Part shown: in pieces, positions 53,131 to 63,567 of the stretch | Layout of the letters: each line of letters starts with the position of its first letter | Position numbering within the stretch: position 1 is the first letter of the stretch | Assembly (NCBI RefSeq): GCF_011758805.1 | Contig: NZ_JAANOW010000003.1 | Location: 434,001 to 498,000, forward strand | DNA length: 64,000 nt | Direction: 5' to 3' | Source of the DNA: Mycolicibacterium fluoranthenivorans | GTDB lineage: Bacteria; Actinomycetota; Actinomycetes; Mycobacteriales; Mycobacteriaceae | Position numbers and translations under genes: made by a program | The notes under the pieces: model-generated | Databases searched by the model: none | Told to the model about the DNA's origin: nothing | Seen by the model: the letters and a program-made list of their open reading frames with translations, nothing else

Positions 53131-53621
53131 AGACATTCCTTCTGTCATCCCTTCATCGGATCTTTCGTTCCCCCCATCCGAACAGAACCTACTGGCCAGT
53201 AAGTTATTGGCCAGGTATTTGAGCAAAGTTGCAGACGCTGTCAATTTTCACAGACTGCCACTCTGCGAATCACCGTGTTTGCTGGTAGGCGGCCATACTT
53301 TTGAGCGCAATAAAACTGGCAAAGGAAGCGGCCAGTAAAGTCATTAGCCTCGCGCATGACACCGCGCCGGCCCGCCCCAGCTCCATACGGAAAGCAACCA
53401 AACCGGGTGGGCCAGCGCACATTGATACAAAACAGTGATGCGTCACACATCAATGTCGGCACGATCATCCGCCCCGGATATGTCCAGGATCTCGACAATC
53501 AGCAATGAGATGTCGGCTGCACGGGATACGTAGCCGCGACCGGCACGGTTGCGGGCACGCCACATACCTAGGTTGTCCACATGTTGAGATGCGGCGTATC
53601 GCGGCAGTAGGGTCCGCCGGT
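53131..53621. other. intergenic region with a palindrome, promoter of the exported protein
   Basis: About 490 bases between divergent genes, more AT-rich than its surroundings. It contains TACTGGCCAGTA at 53190-53201 (perfect 12-bp palindrome), a half site TTGGCC at 53207-53212, and another GGCCAGTAA at 53329-53337. These suggest an operator for a regulator of the exported protein gene. The short frames at 53241-53498 are not convincing genes. Confidence 0.5.
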
Positions 53622-54578
53622 ATGGATGCGCTCGCAGGACTGCTCGACGGAGTCCGCGCACGCGGGGCCTTCGTGCTTCGACTTTCACTGGACCCGCCGT
53701 GGTCCATGCGTATCCAGGACGACGCGCTGACGCTGATCTGCCAGACCGCGGGGAGCTCGGTGGTCATCACCGACAGCGGCGACGAATTCCCTTTGACCGC
53801 CGGGGATATCGCATTGGCCAGCGGCGCCTGCCACTACCTGTTCACCTGCGCCGCCGGGGTCGCACCGCAGCTGGTGATCCATCCGGGCCAGCGGTGCACC
53901 ACCCTCGCAGGCGAGGACATGCGCTTCGCACTGACCGTGGGGGTCCGCACCTGGGGCAACAGCGCGACCGGCACGGACCGGGCCGTCATCGGCGCCTACG
54001 AGGGTCGCAGTGAAGTCAGCGCCCGGCTGCTCCGGTCCCTGCCGCCGGTGCTGGTGGTGCAGGCCGGGGAGTCGGCGCCGCTCACCGAGTTGCTCATCAC
54101 CGAGGCCGGATGCGAGCGCACCGGGCAGGAGGTGTACCTCGACCGCTTGCTCGACTTGATGCTCATCGACACCCTGCGCACCTGGTTCGACGGCGACGGC
54201 GTTGCCCCACCGTGGTGGCGCGCCGGCGAAGACGCCATCATCGGTGCAGCCCTGCGGTTGATCCACCACAATCCGCGACATCCCTGGACGGTCGCGAATC
54301 TCGCGAACGCGGTGGGCACCTCACGTGCCGTGCTCGCCCGCCGGTTCACAGATCTGGTCGGCGAGCCGCCCATCGCCTTCCTCACCGGCTGGCGCCTGGC
54401 ACTGGCTGCCGATCTACTCCGGTCCAGCGACCGCACCATCGCCGCGGTCGCCGATCAGGTCGGGTACGGCACACCGTTCGCCCTCAGCACCGCGTTCAAA
54501 CGGGCCTACGGGATGAGTCCCGCCGCCTACCGCACCGGACAGGCCGCCGGTCAGGTGGCCGGCGCAGCACCGGCCTGA
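53622..54578 (+). CDS. AraC family transcriptional regulator with cupin domain
   Basis: A 318-residue regulator. The N-terminal cupin_6-type sensor (residues 10-180) includes TAGSSVVITDSGDEFPLTAGD. The C-terminal AraC DNA-binding domain has two helix-turn-helices, WTVANLANAVGTSRAVLARRFTD and IAAVADQVGYGTPFALSTAFKR with the PxxYR end. The ATG at 53622 is preferred to the frame start at 53505. Targets are unknown; the exported protein gene and the antiporter are neighbours. The last 28 bases overlap the antiporter gene tail to tail. Confidence 0.85.
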   Translation: MDALAGLLDGVRARGAFVLRLSLDPPWSMRIQDDALTLICQTAGSSVVITDSGDEFPLTAGDIALASGACHYLFTCAAGVAPQLVIHPGQRCTTLAGEDMRFALTVGVRTWGNSATGTDRAVIGAYEGRSEVSARLLRSLPPVLVVQAGESAPLTELLITEAGCERTGQEVYLDRLLDLMLIDTLRTWFDGDGVAPPWWRAGEDAIIGAALRLIHHNPRHPWTVANLANAVGTSRAVLARRFTDLVGEPPIAFLTGWRLALAADLLRSSDRTIAAVADQVGYGTPFALSTAFKRAYGMSPAAYRTGQAAGQVAGAAPA

Positions 54579-55705
54579 CGCCGTTTGGCGACCGCACCGG
54601 CCGCCGACGTCGCGGCGATCGCGATGAGTGCGCCGAGGATGAGCGCCGACGGTTCACCCGGCGCCAGCAGCCCCTGCTCGGTGCCCAGCGTGGCCGCCGC
54701 CACCGGTACCCCGAGCTGGGCCGCGGCCAGCACGCACAGTGTCAGTGGCTGCCCGAACAGCCGCCCCACCGTGTGAGCAAGGATGGCGCCCACCCCCAAT
54801 GCCACACCGAGACCGATGAATTCGGGGTGGTCGGCGAGTTCACGTACCTGCAGCGACGCACCGAGCCACACGAAGAACAGCGGCGAGAAGAAGCCTTCGG
54901 TGATGCCGAAGAGCTGGCGGGCCAACCGGCGCGGCTCCCCGATCGCCGAGATCACCAGCCCCAGTGCGAAACCGGCCAGCATGATCGACACATGCGTGGC
55001 GATCGCCAGCGCAGCAAGGCAGAACAACAGGACCAGGCTGCCCCGCAGCTCCAGTGCCAGCCGGTGAACCTCGGAGTAATGGTGTAGCCGTTTGCGGGTA
55101 CCGCTGCGTTCGATATGTCGCAACACGATGAACAGCACTGCGGCTGCCCCGGCGATCACCAGTGCGCCGAGTGCCGCACGCGGCGCCCGACCGGGGTCGA
55201 TCACCAAGGGCAGCAGCACAATCGACGCGGCATCGGCGATCGCTATCTGCGCGGTGACCGCCAACACCGGCGGCCCGGTCAGTCCCAGCGAGTCGATCAC
55301 CGGCAGGGCGAGCGCCGCCGAGGACGACGCCAGCAGAACAGCGTAAAGGAGTGCGTGTCCGGTGCCGAAGGCTGACGCGATCATCACCCCCAGTACCGCG
55401 GCGGCCGCTCCGACCGCGATCGCCCGCAATGCCGCTTTGCCCAGCGCGCCACGCAGCGTGGTATCGCGAACCGGCACGTGGGTGCCGACAACGAACATCA
55501 CCAATGCGAACCCGATGCTGGCCAGCAGTTGAAAGGTCGGGTTGGTGGCATCGACGATGCCGAACCCGGTTCTGCCGACGACGATCCCGGCCACCAGCTC
55601 ACCGACCACCACCGGCAGGCGCAGCCTCGGGATAGCGGCCAGTGCCGGACCGGCCAGTCCGATGACCGCCAGCAGAGCCAGGGTGTCGAGTCCGAAACCC
55701 GTCAT
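54551..55705 (-). CDS. CPA2-type cation/proton antiporter (Kef/NapA-like)
   Basis: A 384-residue membrane protein with about 12 helices and features of the Na+/H+ exchanger family: LPVVVGELVAGIVVG at the N-terminus, ASSSAALALPVI, and FFSPLFFVWLGASLQV in the second half. It has no C-terminal TrkA-N (RCK) domain. The ATG overlaps the stop of the upstream ParB-like gene (ATGA), so the two are coupled. The transported ion cannot be read from sequence. Confidence 0.85.
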   Translation of the reverse strand: MTGFGLDTLALLAVIGLAGPALAAIPRLRLPVVVGELVAGIVVGRTGFGIVDATNPTFQLLASIGFALVMFVVGTHVPVRDTTLRGALGKAALRAIAVGAAAAVLGVMIASAFGTGHALLYAVLLASSSAALALPVIDSLGLTGPPVLAVTAQIAIADAASIVLLPLVIDPGRAPRAALGALVIAGAAAVLFIVLRHIERSGTRKRLHHYSEVHRLALELRGSLVLLFCLAALAIATHVSIMLAGFALGLVISAIGEPRRLARQLFGITEGFFSPLFFVWLGASLQVRELADHPEFIGLGVALGVGAILAHTVGRLFGQPLTLCVLAAAQLGVPVAAATLGTEQGLLAPGEPSALILGALIAIAATSAAGAVAKRRQAGAAPAT

Positions 55706-56130
55706 CTCAGGAGGTCACGCGATTCCGCCCCGGGAACACTCCCCGTCGCTCCGGCATCCTGCCACGACACCAACCGGCACGGGATCGGGGTGTTCTCGTC
55801 GGTCAGATAGCTCGCGCACACCCGGTGGTACCCGTCGGCCACCTCCATCCGCACGCTCAGCGCGTACTGGCCACGGACCAACAGGATCGGTGAGAGCCGC
55901 TTACCGTCGCTGATCTTCGCCAAATCGTTGCGGACGTGGGAATTGCTCTCCGGGAGCAGAACGAGCCGCGCCGCGCGCAGAATGTCCTTCGCCTTGCGCT
56001 GCACGGGTTTCGCGTTCTTCAGCGCATCCACCGTCGACGTCACCACCGCCGCCTCCGCAAGCATGCTCAGGTAGTCCGCCGCAGCGTCGTAGTCGTGCTC
56101 TTCCGGCTCATCCAGCCACTTCACACCCAT
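55702..56130 (-). CDS. small ParB-like nuclease-domain protein
   Basis: A 142-residue protein. SPILLVRGQYALSVRMEVADGYHRVCASY resembles the ParB/sulfiredoxin fold (the GxxRxxA-type strand and loop), preceded by a helical lead. No helix-turn-helix follows. The function is unknown. Its stop overlaps the antiporter start, so it may regulate or assist that protein. The family call is tentative. Confidence 0.6.
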   Translation of the reverse strand: MGVKWLDEPEEHDYDAAADYLSMLAEAAVVTSTVDALKNAKPVQRKAKDILRAARLVLLPESNSHVRNDLAKISDGKRLSPILLVRGQYALSVRMEVADGYHRVCASYLTDENTPIPCRLVSWQDAGATGSVPGAESRDLLR

Positions 56131-56172
56131 CCGGACACCCTAGCCCCGCCGGACCGGCAACCTGCTGGGAAA

Positions 56173-57495
56173 TCAGGCGCTGATCCAGTTCCCATGAAAG
56201 CCATAGGGAACTCGGCGCGGGAGGTGGATCGTCGCGACCGGGTCACCCCCGAAATCGGCGGCGTCCACGATCACCAGGTCACTGCCGTCGCGCTCCGGGT
56301 CGTAGACGTAACCGAGGTACCAGCCGTTGCTTTCGTCGGCGTGGCCGTGGCCCGGCACGAACACCGCCTCCCCTGCGCCGCCGGTCCCGAGGTCGTGACG
56401 CACCGCCGTCCCGCCGCTCAGGTCGTAACGCAGCCAGCTGTTCTCGCCGACCGCCACCGTGTACCGGGCGGGCAGCCCGGCGAGCCGGTCGTCGATGCGC
56501 GGGAACTCCACACCGCTGTCGTCGAGCTGACGTTCGCGCACCGCACCAGCCGCCAGATCGATCCGCCATTCCCACAACACACCTTCGACGTCGAAATCGC
56601 TGGCGCGCCGCCACAGTTCCGGGTACCGGACCGCTTGCAGCACAATCGAATCACCCTCGTCGTGGGCGTTGGCGACATGGAAGACGTAGCACGGGTCGAT
56701 CTCGAACCAACGGATGTCACCGAACGGGTCGCTGCGGCGCAACACCCCCAACCGGGCCCCGTAGGAGTCGCTCCAGCGGTAGGGCATATCGCGTTCGGCA
56801 CCGATCGCGATATTCATGTCGAAGACGATGGGCAGGTCCAGGAAGACGATGTGCTCGGCGGTCATCGCGAAGTCGTGCATCATCGTCAGCGCCTTCACCT
56901 CGACGGGTCGGTTGACGATGAGCTCGCCGTTGGCGTCGGCGCGGTGATAGGTGACGTGCGGGGCGAAGATGCTGCCATATCCGAAGAAATGCAGTTCTCC
57001 GGTGGTCGGGCAGATCTTGGGGTGCGCGGTCATCGCGTCGGCGAGCTTTCCGCCGAAATCGTAGGCGCCGACGGTTTCCAGCTCGTTGGTGATCTCGTAG
57101 GGGAGCGAGGATTCGACCAGGGCCAGCGTCTTGCCCGCGTGGTTGACGACGTGCGTGTTCGACGTGGCGGCGCGCAGGTTCCGGCTGCCGTCACTGTTGT
57201 ACAGCGGAAAGTCCGCCACGAAACTGTCCGTGCGCACCCAGCGGTTGCGATACCACTTGGCTGCGCCGTGTTCGACGCGGACGCCGTGGATCATGCCGTC
57301 GCCGAGGAACCAGTGCGCCGATGCCTGGCGCGGATTGGGCCCGTTACGCAGATACCAACCGTCCAGTTCGGGCGGGATGGCACCGTCGACGGGCAGATCG
57401 TATTCGGTGAGTTCGTCGGCGACGGGCGCGTAGTTCCCCCGGCGGAAGAAGTCCCCCGTGGTGGGCAGTCCCGTGGAGAGTGAGGGCTGAGTCAT
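56173..57495 (-). CDS. carotenoid oxygenase family protein
   Basis: A 440-residue seven-bladed propeller oxygenase that uses a non-haem iron to cleave a conjugated double bond of a carotenoid or related substrate. The four His ligands are visible in AHPKI, MMHDFAM, HVANAHDE and YGFHGNW near the C-terminus. WYLRNGPNP is the N-terminal family motif. It resembles M. tuberculosis Rv0654 in type but is shorter. The ATG at 57495 is 14 bases from a large palindrome shared with the divergent PadR gene, so it is probably repressed by that protein. Confidence 0.88.
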   Translation of the reverse strand: MTQPSLSTGLPTTGDFFRRGNYAPVADELTEYDLPVDGAIPPELDGWYLRNGPNPRQASAHWFLGDGMIHGVRVEHGAAKWYRNRWVRTDSFVADFPLYNSDGSRNLRAATSNTHVVNHAGKTLALVESSLPYEITNELETVGAYDFGGKLADAMTAHPKICPTTGELHFFGYGSIFAPHVTYHRADANGELIVNRPVEVKALTMMHDFAMTAEHIVFLDLPIVFDMNIAIGAERDMPYRWSDSYGARLGVLRRSDPFGDIRWFEIDPCYVFHVANAHDEGDSIVLQAVRYPELWRRASDFDVEGVLWEWRIDLAAGAVRERQLDDSGVEFPRIDDRLAGLPARYTVAVGENSWLRYDLSGGTAVRHDLGTGGAGEAVFVPGHGHADESNGWYLGYVYDPERDGSDLVIVDAADFGGDPVATIHLPRRVPYGFHGNWISA

Positions 57496-57508
57496 GCAGC
57501 CCACCCTG

Positions 57509-57542
57509 ACATTCCACTAATGACATGTCAAGAGTGGAATGT
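57509..57542. promoter_or_regulatory. 34-bp PadR operator candidate
   Basis: Outer arms ACATTCCACT (57509-57518) and AGTGGAATGT (57533-57542) are perfect 10-bp inverted copies. Centred in them is TGACATGTCA (57521-57530), itself a perfect palindrome on the same axis. The site fills the divergent region between the carotenoid oxygenase (57495) and PadR (57554) starts. Confidence 0.8.
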
Positions 57543-57553
57543 AGGATCCGCTC

Positions 57554-58075
57554 ATGAGTTTACGAATCGCCGCACTAGGCCTGCTCGCCCAACACCCTGG
57601 CAGTGGATATGACCTGATGAAGCGATTCGAGAAGTCGATGGCCAACGTATGGCCGGCCACCCAGAGCCAGCTCTACGGGGAGCTCAACAAACTGGCGGCA
57701 GCGGGCCTCATCGAGGTCGCCGACACCGGTCCACGCGGACGAAAGGTATACCGCGCCACAGATTCCGGGCGAGACGAGCTGCTGCGCTGGCTGATCAGCC
57801 CACAGGATGACCCGCCCTATCGCAGCCCCGGACAGCTGCGCATCTTCCTGCTCGGCGAACTACCCCGGGCCGGCGCCGCCGGGCATGTGCAGACACTGGC
57901 CGACCACGCCCGCGCAGAAATCGCCCGACTGGAGGCGCTGCGCGCGCAGCTGCACTGGGACGACTCCGACGAATCGTTCTACGGGTACGCCGCCCTCGAG
58001 CACGGACTGCGCTACCACGCCATGCAGGCCGAGTGGGCCGAGTGGCTGGTCAAAGCCATAAACGAGCGATCTTGA
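57554..58075 (+). CDS. PadR family transcriptional regulator
   Basis: A 173-residue regulator. The N-terminal winged helix (LRIAALGLLAQHPGSGYDLMKRF through WPATQSQLYGELNKLAAAGLI) and the C-terminal PadR_C-type helical domain (VQTLADHARAEIARLEALR, ALEHGLRYHAMQAEWAEWL) are complete. It is divergent from the carotenoid oxygenase gene across a 34-bp palindrome and probably represses both genes, responding to a substrate-like ligand. Confidence 0.9.
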   Translation: MSLRIAALGLLAQHPGSGYDLMKRFEKSMANVWPATQSQLYGELNKLAAAGLIEVADTGPRGRKVYRATDSGRDELLRWLISPQDDPPYRSPGQLRIFLLGELPRAGAAGHVQTLADHARAEIARLEALRAQLHWDDSDESFYGYAALEHGLRYHAMQAEWAEWLVKAINERS

Positions 58076-58166
58076 TATTTCATGGTTGCATCGCGATAGT
58101 TTCCGATATATCGTCGACGCATCGGAGGCGCATACCGTGCCTCCCGTCGAAAGAGAGACACCAGAC

Positions 58167-58913
58167 ATGAACACCCCATTCACACCTCCCCATCAACCCT
58201 TCGGATTCGGCCCCGCATTCGGCCCCGGCGGCTTCGGCCCCGGCGACCGACGTGCACTACACGAACAGCGCCGTCAAGCCCGGCGGGAGTTCCGCGAGAA
58301 TCTGCGCGAACACGGCGCTGGACCGCAGGGCCCGTTCGGCCCCGGCGGCTTCGGTCCCGGTGGTTTCGGCCCCGGGTTCGGACCCGGTTTCGGCCGCGGC
58401 GGTTTCGGTCCGGGCTTCGGACCGGGCGGTCCCCGGGGTCGCGGCCGCGGTGGTCGTGGCGGACGCGGCGGCGGTCGCGGTAAGCGCGGCGACGTGCGTG
58501 CCGCGATCCTGACGCTGCTCGCCGAACGCCCCATGCACGGCTACGAGATGACCCAGGAGATCGCCACCCGCAGCAACGATCTGTGGAAGCCCAGCCCCGG
58601 CTCGGTCTACCCCACGCTTCAGCTGCTGGTCGACGAGGGCCTGATCGTCCCCACCGAAAGCGAAGGCAGCAAGAAGACTTTCGAGCTGACCGACGAGGGC
58701 CGCGCCGCGGCCGAGAAGGTCGAGACCGCGCCGTGGGACGCCATCACCGAAGATGCCGATCCCAACGCCGTCAACCTGCGCGCCGCACTCGGACAGCTGT
58801 TCGGTGCCGTCGCCCAGGCGGTGCACACCACCGGCGATGAGCAGCAGCAGCGCATCCTCGAGATCGTCAACAACGCCCGCCGCGAGGTCTACCAGATCCT
58901 CGGCGAAGAGTGA
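58167..58913 (+). CDS. PadR family regulator with Gly/Phe-rich and RGG-rich N-terminus
   Basis: A 248-residue protein. Residues 1-110 are low complexity: GFGPG-type repeats, a short charged helix (HEQRRQARREFRENLREH), more GFGPG repeats and an RGG tract (RGRGRGGRGGRGG). The C-terminal half is a PadR winged helix (AAILTLLAERPMHGYEMTQEI, SPGSVYPTLQLLVDEGL) and tail. Such N-terminal extensions occur in actinobacterial PadR proteins; they may bind nucleic acid or phase-separate (inference). Two short palindromes, ATCGCGAT (58090-58097) and CGATATATCG (58104-58113), lie upstream. Confidence 0.87.
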   Translation: MNTPFTPPHQPFGFGPAFGPGGFGPGDRRALHEQRRQARREFRENLREHGAGPQGPFGPGGFGPGGFGPGFGPGFGRGGFGPGFGPGGPRGRGRGGRGGRGGGRGKRGDVRAAILTLLAERPMHGYEMTQEIATRSNDLWKPSPGSVYPTLQLLVDEGLIVPTESEGSKKTFELTDEGRAAAEKVETAPWDAITEDADPNAVNLRAALGQLFGAVAQAVHTTGDEQQQRILEIVNNARREVYQILGEE

Positions 58914-58944
58914 CCCCGGCGGTGGGTCTGCATAGCCTGGGGGT

Positions 58945-59850
58945 ATGCAGACCCATCCGCTCGGTCCGTTCGACGTCGCCCGCATCGGGTTCGGAGCAAT
59001 GCAATTGCCCGGACCCGGTGTCTTCGGGCCGCCCCGGGATCGTGATCAGGCGCTCGCCGTCCTTGATCGCGCCGTCGCCTTGGGCGTCAACCACATCGAC
59101 ACCTCCCAGTACTACGGCCCCGACGTGGCCAATGAACTCATCCGGGAAGCACTGCATCCCTACCCTGCCGACCTGGCTCTGGTGAGCAAGGTCGGCGCCC
59201 GCCGCGACGCACAAGGCGGCTGGTTGCCGTTCGACCGGCCCGACGAACTCCGCCAGGGCATCGAGGACAACCTGCGTGCCCTCGACATCGACCGGCTGGC
59301 CGCGGTGAACCTGCGGATCATGCCACCCCGCGAGGCCCCCGATGAGATCGCACCGGTGGATCCCGAGCTTTTCGGCGCGCAGCTCGACGCGATGATCACC
59401 GCGCGCGACGAGGGCCTGATATCGGGAATCGGGCTGTCCAACATCGGGGCCGACCACCTGTCGTTCGCGTTGGAACGCACCGAGATCGCCTGTGTGCAGA
59501 ATGCTTTCAACCTTCTGGATCGGTCCGCTGCGCCCGTGCTCGAGCTCTGCGCCGGACACGGCATCGCATTCGTGCCCTTCTTCCCGCTGGGTTCGGGATT
59601 CCTCCCGGGCAACCCCGTGCTGAACAACGACACCGTCACCCGCGCTGCCGCCGATCTGGGTCGCACCCCGGCGCAGGTCGTGCTGGCGTGGACGCTGACG
59701 GTGTCCCCGCACGTGCTGCTGATCCCGGGCACCTCCTCGGTGGCCCACCTGGAGCAGAACCTGGCGGTCGCCGAGGTCGAGTTGCCCGCTGACGTCAAGA
59801 ACCGCCTCGATAGCATCCTGGATGAGCGCAGCGACGGGATGGGTGACTGA
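58945..59850 (+). CDS. aldo/keto reductase, PdxI/YdbC-like (pyridoxal reductase-like)
   Basis: A 301-residue AKR barrel. GFGAMQLPGPGVFGPPRDR, NHIDTSQYYGP (Asp and Tyr of the tetrad), VSKVGARR (Lys), AVNLRIM (Asn where most AKRs have His) and LLIPGTSSVAHL match E. coli YdbC/PdxI, as recalled, which reduces pyridoxal with NADPH. It starts at an ATG at 58945, 31 bases after the PadR gene. The physiological substrate is not proven here. Confidence 0.85.
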   Translation: MQTHPLGPFDVARIGFGAMQLPGPGVFGPPRDRDQALAVLDRAVALGVNHIDTSQYYGPDVANELIREALHPYPADLALVSKVGARRDAQGGWLPFDRPDELRQGIEDNLRALDIDRLAAVNLRIMPPREAPDEIAPVDPELFGAQLDAMITARDEGLISGIGLSNIGADHLSFALERTEIACVQNAFNLLDRSAAPVLELCAGHGIAFVPFFPLGSGFLPGNPVLNNDTVTRAAADLGRTPAQVVLAWTLTVSPHVLLIPGTSSVAHLEQNLAVAEVELPADVKNRLDSILDERSDGMGD

Positions 59851-59857
59851 ACCAGCA

Positions 59858-60538
59858 ATGAACATCGACAATCTCACCGACTACGCGATCCCCGTCATCG
59901 TCGCCATCCTCACCGGACTCGGCGCCGTACTCGGTGTGAGCTTCCGCGATGCCGACGCCACCGAACGCCGGCGCGGCATGTGGCTCTACATGCTGGTCCT
60001 GCTGACCGCGATCGCCACCTCCGCGGCGATCAACTCGGCCTCCGGTTTCGGCCGGCCGCTGGCAGCCACCGTGATGGCCGTCGTCGCGTCGGCCGTCGCG
60101 ATCGGCGCCCACCTGCTGTGGCGCCGGGTCGTCTTCGACGCGCCCCAGCGCAATGTGCACATCGCGCTCGCCGCGGTGGTCCTGGCCGTCGTCGTGATCG
60201 TCTCTTCGGTGACCTACAGCTACGTCTCGGGCAAGGCCTGCCGGCAGGCCCAGGGACTGATCACCACCGGGATGGCGCAGTCGGCGTTCGTGCTGCCCTC
60301 GTTCGCCAACCAGGGTCCGACGTCGGGCGACTTCCAGAAGTGGTCCCGCGACCTGCATGACGCGGCCGCCCAGGTCACCGAAAAGGGCGAGGTCGCCGAC
60401 CGGTCCAGGGATCTGGCCGACCTCGCCGACCAGATCACCGCCACGGTGCAGATCGGCGATACCGGCACGCACGCGCTGCTCGGCGCACGGTTCTACGACA
60501 CGCTGCGGGTGCTGCTGCGAAAGTGCCAGAACATCTAG
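59858..60538 (+). CDS. membrane protein of unknown function (DUF4239-like)
   Basis: A 226-residue protein from an ATG at 59858 with about four membrane helices (PVIVAILTGLGAVLGVSF, WLYMLVLLTAIATSAAI, ATVMAVVASAVAIGAHLLW, HIALAAVVLAVVVIVSSVTYSY). A soluble C-terminal domain follows that contains two Cys, after a SGKAC segment and in the terminal RKCQNI. I cannot name a family with certainty. It starts seven bases after the AKR gene and is probably co-transcribed. Confidence 0.7.
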   Translation: MNIDNLTDYAIPVIVAILTGLGAVLGVSFRDADATERRRGMWLYMLVLLTAIATSAAINSASGFGRPLAATVMAVVASAVAIGAHLLWRRVVFDAPQRNVHIALAAVVLAVVVIVSSVTYSYVSGKACRQAQGLITTGMAQSAFVLPSFANQGPTSGDFQKWSRDLHDAAAQVTEKGEVADRSRDLADLADQITATVQIGDTGTHALLGARFYDTLRVLLRKCQNI

Positions 60539-60602
60539 GCATTTCGGCCGGATACGGCATGGTGATCGGTTCCACGGTGCGGATACCGGCGGGCCTTGTT
60601 AC

Positions 60603-61361
60603 ATGATGGACCACATGCCGGGGCAGATCTCAGATATCGATCGGATGCCGCGCGGCGGCCCGGACGCCTCCTGTGTGGACCGACTACTGGAAACCGACCG
60701 GCCCGAATACCTCGATCGCGAGGACGTCGATCCGGCCGTCAAGCGCAGCGTGATCGCCGCACTGGACTGGACCGGGCGGGTTTTCGGCAACCACGACCAA
60801 TTCGCCCGGATCGTGCTGGACGAGGTGGCCGACGTGCCGGATCCCAGGATCCTGGAACTCGGCGCCGGGCACGGCGCGCTCTCGGCGACCCTGCTCGCCC
60901 AGCACCCCACCGCGCGGCTGACCGTCACCGATATCGCACCGGAATCGGTGGCCGCGATGACCGCAGGAGATCTCGGCCATCACCCGCGCGCCCAGGTCCG
61001 CACGATGGACGCCACCGCGATCGACGCCGCCGACGGCGAGTTCGCCCTGGCGGTCTTCGCGCTGTCGTTCCACCATCTGCCGCCCGCGCTCGCGGCGAAG
61101 GTGCTCGCCGAGGGCACCCGGGTCGCCGACAAGCTGCTCATCATCGACCTGCCGCGGCCGCCGTCGGCACTGCATCTGCTGAGGCTGGCGACGATGCTGC
61201 CGCTGGCGCCCTTCATCCCGTTCGTACACGACGGCGTGATCAGCTCACTGCGCTGCTACAGCCCGTCGGCCATGCGTGCCCTGGCGGCGCACGCCGGCGT
61301 GACCGTGGACGTGCGTACCGGCCTGATGAGTCCGCAGATAACGGTGGCCACCCGGCGATAG
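60603..61361 (+). CDS. SAM-dependent methyltransferase (class I)
   Basis: A 252-residue protein. ILELGAGHGALSATLL is the SAM-binding motif I, TVTDIAPESV the acidic strand-2 end, and AVFALSFHHLPP motif IV. The N-terminal 75 residues contain VKRSVIAALDWTGRVFGNHDQFARIV, a helical cap. The start is an ATG at 60603 (or 60606); the frame open to 60357 overlaps the membrane protein gene. The substrate is unknown. Confidence 0.8.
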   Translation: MMDHMPGQISDIDRMPRGGPDASCVDRLLETDRPEYLDREDVDPAVKRSVIAALDWTGRVFGNHDQFARIVLDEVADVPDPRILELGAGHGALSATLLAQHPTARLTVTDIAPESVAAMTAGDLGHHPRAQVRTMDATAIDAADGEFALAVFALSFHHLPPALAAKVLAEGTRVADKLLIIDLPRPPSALHLLRLATMLPLAPFIPFVHDGVISSLRCYSPSAMRALAAHAGVTVDVRTGLMSPQITVATRR

Positions 61362-61378
61362 CCCCGTAGGCTCGGCCC

Positions 61379-63564
<2,186 letters not shown>

Positions 63565-63567
63565 CGC

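Noticed and set aside
55936..57483. Antisense open frame of 515 codons across the carotenoid oxygenase and ParB-like genes
   Set aside because: It covers two real genes on the opposite strand and has no recognisable domain; typical codon-bias artefact.
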